Assembly: GCF_964355755.1 (NCBI RefSeq)
Contig: NC_092675.1
Location: 28,110,912-28,174,911, forward strand
Direction: 5' to 3'
Source: Antedon mediterranea
Taxonomy: Eukaryota; Echinodermata; Crinoidea; Comatulida; Antedonidae
DNA length: 64,000 nt
Below are positions 37,301 through 47,700 of the stretch, in pieces. The notes under the pieces were generated by a model that did no database searches, was not told where the DNA came from, and saw nothing but the letters and a program-made list of their open reading frames with translations. Within the stretch, counting starts at the first letter, position 1. The number at the start of each line of letters is the position of its first letter. The position numbers and the translations under genes are program-made.

Positions 37301-38187
37301 CTCGCTTAGCGTCTGGCATGGGATGACCTCGATAAGTCTAGTAATCTTTTTCAATAAGGAATTCATGTTTAGGTAATCGCAGTGCTTAAGTTTGTCTGAA
37401 AATTTGTTTGACCTTTTAGAGTACATGCACTGAATTTGAGAGATATTTGGTAATATTTTGAATAGCTTTCATAGCTGTAATACACCTTAATGCTGTAGTT
37501 CTGTAACTAATTATCACAATCACCTCTGAAAGATGTGTTGTAGTATGGTAAACAAGTGTAGGCCTACATTTTTACCAAGTTTATTTTATTGCTGTACTCT
37601 TTTTTTAAAAACTCAATGACATATACATTTACACTAACAATGAACTTTTCCATGTATGTTTGTTTATATAGTGTGCTCCCTATACTGTACAAAGCTTTTA
37701 TTTTGAGTCTGTTTTGTTTTAACCCGCTTGCACATTACTAAAGACATTCTTTTCTTTTCATTGACTTAATTTTACAAACTAATTGTTAATTAATGTAAAC
37801 CTTATTGTATGTGTGTATTACTGTAAAGTAACCCAAAAAACCTGATGGGGTAAACCACAATAGCAGAGATATTACTGTACCTTTATAGGTCCATGATATA
37901 ATATTGAACCTCAAATCAGAAACTTGTTTAAAATGTCAACAATAAACTATAGAGGGTGCTCTTGTGAAAAGACTTGTTTGGTACAGTATTTTATATCAAG
38001 AAAGATAATCGCACTGCTATACCCAGCACAAATGTTTTAATAATATATTTAACTGCTAATATGAATTTCTTGTAACATGTTAGAATCCTGAGTAACTAAA
38101 GTTTCACACATATAAACATTTAAGATGGGAGGTAATATAAATATTTTAAAAAGCAGGTTTTTTTTGTGAGTGACCATTGTTGTGCTA
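34331..38187. other. Gene-less stretch between candidate exon and coiled-coil gene
   Basis: No supported exon on either strand, apart from the truncated MITE copy g. A short inverted patch (GGGGACACCCCTATTAGGGG near 36492) resembles motifs near 10135 and 13865 and may be an old dispersed repeat. Confidence 0.45.
35608..35734 (+). mobile_element. MITE copy g (right end lost)
   Basis: Left end AAGCTCTGTCTACACTATCA is intact, and two ATTTGGGCA / ACTACCATA units follow. The copy breaks off after GGGCACATCG without the expected right terminus. Confidence 0.85.
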
Positions 38188-41100
38188 CTAACCTGTTTTG
38201 ATTGCTCTATGGACATTGATTGCATTGGACATTAGAACTGGACTCTTGTCCATGTCAATACTTGTATCGTTATCACTGTCTTCGATTGATGAACCAGAAA
38301 ATAGATCTTTTTCTCGTTGTCTTGTTCCTAAAAATTAAAAAAAAAATGATAAAGTAATCTTGTTTAGACTTCCGAAATTAAAAAGATAAAAGAAAAAAAT
38401 ACAATAACAGGTAGTCTAGAAGAGTTATTTGCTATAGTATTTATGAACATATATTTAAGTATATTATGCTATACCATGTTGCTTTGTTTTTCTGTGTGTT
38501 TTCTTGTTTCTTTTTGTATTTTTTAAGCTACTTGTGAAACTGTGACTTCCACTTTCTAATTTGCTTATGGAATCTTGCAAGCGCTCCATCTCCGACCTAT
38601 GAAAGCAAATGAAAATAATGGTATGAATTAAGATTCAAAGATTCTATAAAGCTATCATACCACTCAATTTATTCAACAGTACTGCAAACAAATTTTTAAT
38701 AGAAAACAACTAAAAAGAAAAACAAAATTAGAATGAAAGAAACAATTAACACTGTAATTGAAGATTCATAATAATATATTTTAAATTTACATGATTTTTA
38801 TGACTAAAAAAAAAACACCTTGTCAGTTGGTTGCTTTCTAAAGAAACTTCAAAGTTTATGAGCTAGCATTAGTTTTGATAAACTTTACCTTATTTGGTTT
38901 ATTTCTTGTTTTGCTTGTTGTTTTTCTCTTGTAGTTTGGCCTAGCTCACGTATATGTCTCTGTCCTGATGCTGATATCTCAGATACGCCCTACAAAAGGA
39001 ATTTGTGGAGATATTATGGGGAGAAGGGAGGCACATATTCAGATTATGATGTACATATCTTTGTCAGCAGTTTTATACGGCTATATAGTAATATTTATTA
39101 TCCTGACCATAAGTCACCTATTATGTTTTGGTTTCATTCAATAAACAATACAGTATATTGATTATTAATGAATAATTATTTAAAATATGAAAACAATTAA
39201 AATTACTTGAATATGTACAGTACTTAAATATTAAATAAGTACAGTACAATCTTTATATTTATATGAAAGAGTTGAGTGTAGTGTCAAATCGAGTGTAGTG
39301 TCAAGTTGAGGGGCCAAGCGGTTAAATGGCAGGGGTGCTGCAAACCGTAACAATACGATCGGCACAGGTTCAAGTCACTCCTTGACTATTATTGCTCAGG
39401 TGGTAGAACAAGTCTTCTCGGATAAGGACTTAAAACTGGAGACCCAGTATACTAATCTGGCTTGTATGTATCTTTCTGAAGAGTAGGGGGTTAACCCTGG
39501 TGTACTGGTCCATTCAGTCCCTGTCATTGTGGACAGACGTTTGGTGGCAACACTCGACACAAAGGGAACCTTAGAGAAGAAAGTTATTGTATGTGCTGTC
39601 CACTGTGCGCAATTCAGCTCAGTAGGCTGCGAGTCAGAGGTTATTCTCCCATTTACAAAGGTAAATCACATATACTGTAGTATATAACACTTTGGATCCA
39701 TGTACATTTAAAGAAAAGGTGTGAAGAAAAATGTGTACAATATTATGCTCAAGAAAATGTTTTATTTTATAAACAGTTTATTAAGAATTGATTAATGTTG
39801 ATTCAATGCAAGTTACATAAAACTTCATACCAGCAAATTCAATTCATATCATAATAAAACTCTTAATTTTTTCTTCATGTAATACTGATACCAAATCAAA
39901 TACTCTTCAATATAATTTGACACCATCTAGCCATCAGAATTGGTATACTGTATATTGTAAATATTCAGAATTAAAAGGTGTTTACAAATGGAATTCTAAA
40001 ATTGTTTGAAATGGTATGATGATCGTCATCATAACCAACTACGAACATTGAACATCAAAAAGGTAAGAAAAAGATAACTGAATATTAATACTGTTAACAT
40101 AAGTTTATTTTAAATAATAAATGTCCTTGCAATGATCCTAGGAAAGAAAGAAACTACAAAAGCTAATTAAATTTAGAATAAAATATACTAAAAGTTTAAA
40201 TGATAAATGAACTTTACCCTTTCAACTCTGTCAATTCGTCGCATCACTTCCTTGTTGTCCCCAGCTTGACCTGAGAGGTCAATCTCAATCTTAATAAGAC
40301 GAGTTCGTAAACTCTCTATGTCTCTTCTTATTGTGTTTGAATCTTCTTGTTGATAACGTTTACTAAAAAAGACAAAACATTGTTTTAGATTTTGTAGATT
40401 GTAACAGCGTTATGTTGGTACATCACAGCTAATACTAGTATAGTAAAGCCCCTCATGAACATGAACAATTCTTTTATTTTATGTCTTTGGCACATGTGGC
40501 CATGGATTACCTTTAGTGAGTTAATCACTGTCCTATCAGATAGGCTGTAATCCCCTGATACAGGGGCTATTTTGTGAACCAGTTCACCAGGGTAACCCCC
40601 TACTCATCTCAAATGATGAACTGGGTTCTTTTAAAGTGCACACAGGTTTAACTGTGTACACTGTTTTTAAAAATTTTGTTTTACATGATTATTTATTTCA
40701 GAATTATCGTGTAATGTTTCTTTCATATTAATTAATGTAATAATCTCAACCACTTATTTCATATCAACAATTTAGGGTTTAGTGTAAATATTTCCCTCAA
40801 GGGTAATTAATGTTGATTGTTTGGCGTCTACGGATTAAAATGAATGTTATCATTAGTATCAATGTGTAATTTCATAACATAATGGCGTCATCCTTCAACA
40901 TACAGAACAATGTGAATATGTATTAAAATGGTTAAAATACTGTATTTAGTCTACATGATTTAAATATTGCGCATATATCCACTACATGTGTTTACTAATT
41001 TATTATCCATTACTAGTTTCAATTAAATTACAATATTAAATTATGATGGCTGGACAAATAAAATTTGGTTAAAAAAACAATGTAAGGTAGCTTACCAAAT

Positions 41101-43367
41101 GGAACTATATTTTGTAGCAATGTAAAAACAACATAAGTTTTACTGTACAAAGACTATTTCTATACTGTTAGTAATTAATCGGCCAGAAAGCAATATAAAA
41201 ATTAAGGTCATTATCATCAATTTATATCACAAAAGATAATAACAAACACCTTCAATTAACTTCAAAGCCTATTAATGATACCTGAAACCTAAATTAGTGA
41301 AGCAGCTTTCATTAGCTGTTCCCATAGGAGCAACTGAATTGATGATCAACTAACCAGTCAGTAACATCTCTCATTAGGTTCATAGCAATATCATCATTGA
41401 CTGCTACCGTATCTTTACTCTGCATTTTCACTTGTGTTTGAAGGTCTCCAAGTTCAAACTTCATTTCTCGTTGTAAGTTTTGCAACTTCATTTCGGTTTC
41501 TAGGTCAACACCTTTTTCCGCTAGACGTCGATTCACCATTGAAAGGTCGCTTTGTAACTGTTTAACCTGGTTGTTGGAACGTTCACGGTCATTTTCAAGC
41601 GATTTAACCTGCAATGCTAATGTCTGGATCATCTACAATGAAAACCAAATATTCAAAGGCTGGTATCTTTATTTTCTATTTCTATGGAACCACTTGCGTG
41701 ACGGAGAAAGTAAAGTGTGGTAATAGGTCACATCTTAACACAGTTCTCCCCAAATATCAAGTGGTCTTTAGATTACAGTTAGCTATTTGAGAAAAACAAT
41801 GCATTGTAAATTTCATTTAAATGGGGTCATTAAATTGCTCTATAAATTAAAAAGAAATATTTTATTATTGCTGTCAATATTGCATTTTTCATTGACCTAT
41901 GTCAAAGGTCAAATGCTCAAAAAGTGCAATTCAGTGACCCCTAAAGTAAACCCCACATATACGGGCCTCATGTCCTGGGACAGTAAATTACCCCATATGG
42001 GATACAGGCCACGTCTTCAAAGGGTTAAGTTTTAAACAGAAAGGTGTAAATTGTAATTGTTTAAATTCATTAAAATATTTAATGCCCAATATGGGAATCG
42101 AATACATAACATGAGAAAAATATGTCAGAGCAGGACAAACATCTGATCAATTAACTTACAGTAGCTCTGTCTCTCTCGCAAGTATTTATACAACTATCAT
42201 GAGAAAAAAAGGTCATTTTTATATTAAATGTCTCCAAATTTTTACAATTTATTCTGTTATCCACCACCAACCTTGTTTTGGTTTTCAATTTTTTCACTAA
42301 GCAACGCAACTAATCCAGGAGTGTTGTCTGTTAAATTTAAACCATCAGTCGGCCGGTAACTTGTGAGCGATGAGTTTAGATGAGCATCGATGTAGTTTGA
42401 TGGAGAGGATGGACTATATGGATCACGCCTTCCACGATAAGATCCTAATAATCAAAACAAAATGACTATTATTAATAATACAGTCACCCCTCCAAATAAT
42501 GGACTCTCTGAAAACCAGAAACTATTCCAGACTTCTTGTGTTTTCCAAAAGTTTTAAATTATTTAAACACATTAAAAAATTATATACTATAGTTATACAC
42601 ATACTGTAATATGCCAGCTTATGGATGTCTGCTGGTATCGGGAGAATTGACTGTATCTGCCGGTTTTTAACCGTTATGCAAAATAATCAGTTTAGCATTT
42701 CTCGCACTTAAACCGGTTACACAACCGGTTCTGTCAATCAGGCACTGCATGCTTTAGAATACTGTACTAGATTGCAATTAGGAGTCAAGTATTTATATGT
42801 ATGTACATACTTATTTCATACAACACAATATTACATAAAACAAAAATATGTACAAATGGATGAGGATGAGCAAATAAAAGGCAATTTAATGCTAAATAAA
42901 CTATCTTTTGAAGTTTCTTTACAGCAAATGTGCAAAATATAGAGTTGTTACTGTATCCAAGGTTTAAAACCTCTATGCTGTATAAATTATACGCATTCAA
43001 CAATCCCTTGTCCCTTGATGTATTATTACTTTACCTGACGAGTGTTGAGGCTTGGACCGTCGACTTTCTTTAAACGAATTGTATACACCATGATGAGATG
43101 AACTATCCAAACGATTCTAATACAACAAAATAAACAATTAATTAATAAACAATTACGTTCTCGGCTTGGAATCAGGTTTCTCAGCCTACTGTAGGGCTAC
43201 GCAAATGATTATTTATATTTTTTTTAATAATATACTTCCATAACTCCTCCACACTTTTGCCTAGCTAGTAGGCTAGTACATAGTACGTAGGAAACAGACA
43301 GTTTCGCACCTAAATAAAATAAACTGGGCATAGGCCTAAGTAAGACTTCACGGTCACTCACCATCAT
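38188..43367 (-). CDS. Coiled-coil protein, 348 residues, eight exons
   Basis: Minus-strand exons 43367-43362, 43116-43035, 42444-42272, 41632-41355, 40362-40218, 38989-38889, 38596-38475 and 38327-38188 join in phase to one 348-residue frame; every junction has AG and GT. Exon 1 supplies only two Met codons before GTGAGT. Residues 1-75 are Ser/Arg/Tyr-rich and likely disordered (SHHGVYNSFKESRRSKPQHS). From about 76 to 280 there are long heptad-like helices, such as LVALLSEKIENQNKMIQTLA, VKQLQSDLSMVNRRLAEKG and EIDLSGQAGDNKEVMRRIDR, then SEMERLQDSISKLE. A Lys/Arg-rich segment (KNTKRNKKTHRKTKQH) and an acidic Ser/Asp tail (SSIEDSDNDTSIDMDK) follow. No signal peptide or membrane span. I do not recognise the family; a cytoskeletal or centrosomal scaffold is only a guess. 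The stop falls in a donor-like word (ACAG|GTTAGT), so further exons to the left are possible. Confidence 0.85.
39308..39620 (+). mobile_element. tRNA-type SINE, copy 3
   Basis: GAGGGGCCAAGCGGTTAAAT is an A-box-like head and GGCACAGGTTCAAGTCACTC is B-box-like. AAGTCTTCTCGGATAAGGAC matches the 6883 and 54589 copies. It lies in an intron of the coiled-coil gene, antisense to it. Confidence 0.75.
40490..40665 (-). mobile_element. SINE fragment, reverse orientation
   Basis: On the minus strand GTGTGCACTTTAAAAGAACC, GATGAGTAGGGGGTTACCCT match the body of the tRNA-Leu-type SINE. The head is missing. It lies in the intron between exons 4 and 5 of the coiled-coil gene. Confidence 0.7.
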
Positions 43368-43439
43368 CACAGCGCGGCGTGTGAATGTGAATTGGTGAAT
43401 GTTTTTAAATTGGGTAAGGTCGAGAGATTGTGGTGCAGT

Positions 43440-43680
43440 AACACCACCAGGCCTCCTAGCTCTTTTTAGGCCTAGGTAGTAGTAGTAGTAGACCTAGTCC
43501 ATCTGTCATTTGCTTAGGCCTGGGCCCTAGCTACCTAGGCTAGTAGCTACCCAGCAGAGTGAAGAGAGGGTAGAACAAGACTAGGGTAGAGGCCTCTATT
43601 TCTAGGCCTAGAAATAGAGGCCTAGCCTAGCTAGTTTAGTTAGTAGCTAGGCCTAGGCTAGATAAATACAGTCGTGTAGT
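43440..43680. repeat. GGCCTAG-rich upstream region with perfect palindrome
   Basis: The sequence just upstream of the coiled-coil gene is packed with CTAGGCCTAG words and a short (AGT)n run. At 43590-43623 a 34-base sequence beginning AGGCCTCTATTTCTAGG is its own perfect reverse complement, with no spacer. Confidence 0.9.
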
Positions 43681-43719
43681 CTTCAACGACATACTCTAAC
43701 TTTGCTTAAGTTTGCCTCC

Positions 43720-44769
43720 GTCTCTCTGACTATATCTGAAAATCTATTCTCCCATTCTCTTGGCATATTTAATGATCAAAACTTCAATTCTCTCACACGA
43801 AAGTGAAGCGTTATGTTGCGAAGGTAATGAAAATCGGTGATAAAAATAATAAACGGTAATCGACTATAGAGGGCGCAGGGTTAAAATAAGGTTCAGAGCC
43901 ATCAAATATTATTTGATATATCGCATAATATATATAGATATGTCATCAGGTAAAGTAAACAGATTGAAAACACAACAAATTTATTAAAATTTCTCACAGG
44001 GTGATGATAGAGATGACTATATAGGCCTAGTCTTCTTGAATTAACAAGCCTATGGTGAGAACAAAATATAAATTTATCTTAAAGATAAAATATTTAAAAA
44101 TATCATAATTTAAAATAGTAAAGATCGATATACAATATATATATATGGCTCTGATAGGGTTCAGTTTCAGAACTATGTAGTAATTGTATTCATTAGGCTT
44201 AGATGGTATATTGACATAAAATGCAAAATTTAGATCCATTGAGCGAAGAATGTTACCTAAGCGAAGTTTGTGGGTCCGAGTAGTTCCACACGATACTTTT
44301 TTTTTTCAAAAAGCTCAGGGTATCCAGTAGGCTCCTATCTTAACCAAGATAACCCACAACATAGGACTTTTCGTAAATAATATCATCACTAAATATGCAA
44401 AGTATAATAACCAAGATAACTACAATATATAAATTGTTGTAAATAATTGCTTAATATGCAAAGTATCATTTTATTTTCACTCGATGCTTTTATTAAACGG
44501 ATGTAGTAATTAGACTGGTATTAAACGTCCATGAAGGTTAAAGTATCTCAATATATATCACTAAGTTTAATACTTGATAATGGGTTTCATGGAGTTTTAT
44601 GAATAATTCATGTCTTTTTCATTAAAATAGTTTAATAAATACGTGATTGCTTGTCCTTTTAATTACTTGACAGTATATTAAACGTAGGTACATAAATTTA
44701 ATACATTTATTCATTTTATCACTCAATGAGCGTCGATGAGACTGAAGCTGATCATCAAAAGTCATCAAC
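43720..44769. other. Intergenic stretch before the receptor gene
   Basis: Contains upstream sequence of the coiled-coil gene (reading left) and of the receptor gene (reading right). CTATAGAGGGCGCAGG at 43864 is CTCF-like. No other gene supported. Confidence 0.45.
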
Positions 44770-47700
44770 ATGAAGTGGTGGATTTTCTTCTGTTGTTTTG
44801 TTTTTCTCATAGACTTTGGAAATTCACAAAACGGTAAGCCCAATACCAATGTTTATCTTCAACTTTTAGAGCAACTTTTAAAATTTGTTTGAAATAAAAA
44901 CTTCTCGGTGCTACATGGTTTTGTGGTGCTATAAAGATAACCGTAAGATTACCGTTTTTTTATTTTATACTTCTAATTTCACTACTAATCCCGTCAACTG
45001 CGTAGGCTTAATTACAAGTATTTTCTGGAAAAATTGATTGTTCTTTGGATTTATTTACTTTATATTATGCTTTAAATATACATAAATCAGAGTGAATTAC
45101 AACTTTTAGCACTAGAAAGGTTCTATAACCATCACTTTTAAAAAAGGACTTTTATTGTACGTGCTAGTTCTGTTGAACCACTGTCGGAAGAGGTTACGAT
45201 AAATGCATGTTTTATATTTGATAGATATTTGAAAGGAAGAAGAATGCCATTTGACCATTTTACTTATTGGTCTATTTCGCTATAAATATTGTTTTCATAT
45301 TTAAAAGACAAACAATATAAATATGATTTGGAATTTAAAAGTCTTACTAAATGTCCAGTGGGTGTTCTTAATAAATCGTGGAAAAAGAAAAGCATGGATT
45401 AATCTTCCAATATAACAAGTTAATTAAACAATTTTTTTTTAATGTAATCTTTTTATTTAATTTTCTCCATTTTTCCTGTTTACTGGACAATTGTTAGCTA
45501 TTTTTTCCTCTTTGCAATGTTTTTGTATACCTTTTTAAAAATGTTATTTGATTCACTGTGATGGAAAGTTATCACACAAAGCACCGTATAAATAAACGTT
45601 TTTATCAATAATTGTCTTATTGCTTATAGAAATACAATGTTCTTTGAATTCTAAATTACTTAATGCAAAGTAAAAATAATGTCGTAAGATGATTTAACTT
45701 TTACAGTTTCAAGAGAATTCCCGCCTCAAGTACTTGAAGAAAAATATTTGAACTCTTGCAGAAATCGCTGTCAGACATCTTCGACGTTTAGTGAGTGCGC
45801 CTGTGATGATTCGTGCCTATTCTATGGCGACTGTTGCAGAGACTATTTATACTACTGTGGCGATGATTACAAATTCAAGACAATGGAATCGTCTTTCAAA
45901 AATCAACTCGCAATTTCAGCAGATCCAACAAAACCTCGATGGAATTGTGTCAATGATCCCGAGGGCATTCAGCCATCTTTTGAAGGAATATTAGTCGTAG
46001 TCACTTGCCCGCCGATTTGGACTATTGAAGACATCAGACGGAAATGCGAAGAAGGAAGACTTTACGTAGCAACGGAAGATTTGGTATATGATTCCAGAGG
46101 TTATGTGTACGTAAACCAATTCTGTGCCATTTGTAATATGGATACTGCATTTAGGAGCAACAGTACGCTGAACATTAATGGCACATTTAACAGCCTATTA
46201 AACACGACAGAGTTTGTGGTTGAAGGAATCAGCGCAGAAGCTACCCAGTTGCGGCAATGCCCTTTATTTCTTGACGATACTTGTCTTCCGAACCATCCAG
46301 ACAGTGTGGTGGTGTTTGGTTGTACTGCTTTTTTGGAAGGTTTCTTATGGTATAAAAATTACATGTGTGAACAATGTAATGCATTTGTTATAGGTAAATC
46401 ATAAATAATATTTGACAGATATTTTAAACCCGAAAGTACTCTTTAATAATGCCATTTGACCAGTTTACTTATTGGTCTATTTCATTATTAATATTATTTT
46501 GATATTTAAAAGACAAGCAATATAAATGATTTGGAATTTAACAAAGGCTGCAGTCGCGTGCGCAAATTTGAGTTAGTGTTTACCGACCGACCGACCTACC
46601 GACAAACTGACCGACATTGTAAGCTACAGAGTCGCGTTGCACGACGCGACTAAAAACCTTACTAAATGCCGAGTGGGTGTTTTCACTAAATCGTGCAAAA
46701 GGCCTGGATTAATCTTCCAAACAATATAACAAGTTTAAACAAAAAAAAACTTATTTATTTTTCTCCATTTTTAGTCGCGTGTTAGTCGCGTGCAAACGCG
46801 ACTCTAATAGCTCTCTATGTTGGTCGGTTGGTCGGTCGATCGGTAAACACTAACACAAATTTGCGCACGCGACTGCAGTCATGTATGGCCTTGTTCCAAT
46901 TATGTCATCTGTTATCCACTGTGTATGGAAAGTTATCACATAAAGCACAGAAATAAATCACTTGTATATTGCTTAGAAAAATACAATATGTTTTTAAAAT
47001 TCTAAATCAAGTAAAAATAATGTCGTAGGATGATTTTAAATTTTACAGATTCAAGAGAATTCCCGCCTCAAGTAATTGAGGAAAGAATTAGGAACTCTTG
47101 CAGAAATCGCTGTCAGACATCTTCGACCTTTGTAAGTGAGTGCGCATGTGATGATTTGTGTCTATTCTATGGCGACTGTTGCAGAGACTACTTATACTGC
47201 TGTGGTAATGATTACAAATTCAAGACAATGGAATCGTCTTTCAAAAAACAACTCGCAATTTCAGCAGATACAACAAAACCTCGATGGAATTGTGTCAATG
47301 ATCCCGAAGGCATTCAACCTTCGTTTGAAGGAATATTAGTCGTAGTCACTTGCCCGCCGATTTGGACTATTGAAGACATCAGACGGAAATGCGAAGAAGG
47401 AAGACTTAACGTAGCAACGGAAGATTTGGTATATGATTCCAGAGGTTATGTGTACGTCAACCAATTCTGTGCCATTTGTAATATGGATACTACGTCCAGT
47501 AGCAACAGTACGCTGAACATTAATGGCACATTTAACAGCTTATTAAACACGACAGAGTTTGTGGTTGAAGGAATCATCACAGAAGCTATCCAGTTGCGGC
47601 AGTGCCCTTTATTTCTTGATGATACTTGTCTTCCGAACCATCCAGACAGTCTGGTGGTGTTTGGTTGTACTGCTTTTTTGGAAGGCTTCTTTAGTAACAA

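Noticed and set aside
37103-37426. 107-codon minus-strand frame left of the coiled-coil gene
   Set aside because: It was tested as a further exon of the coiled-coil gene, but composition is intronic and no matching splice sites were seen; the gene has its own stop at 38188.
42600-42760. Possible fragment of the 5075-6653 transposon (AACCGGTT words and GTTATGCAAAATAAT)
   Set aside because: Only scattered words match; no terminus is present, so it cannot be called.
47030-47048. ATG at 47030 as the receptor start
   Set aside because: It lies in the intron, upstream of the TTTTACAG acceptor at 47048; the signal peptide is supplied by the exon at 44770.
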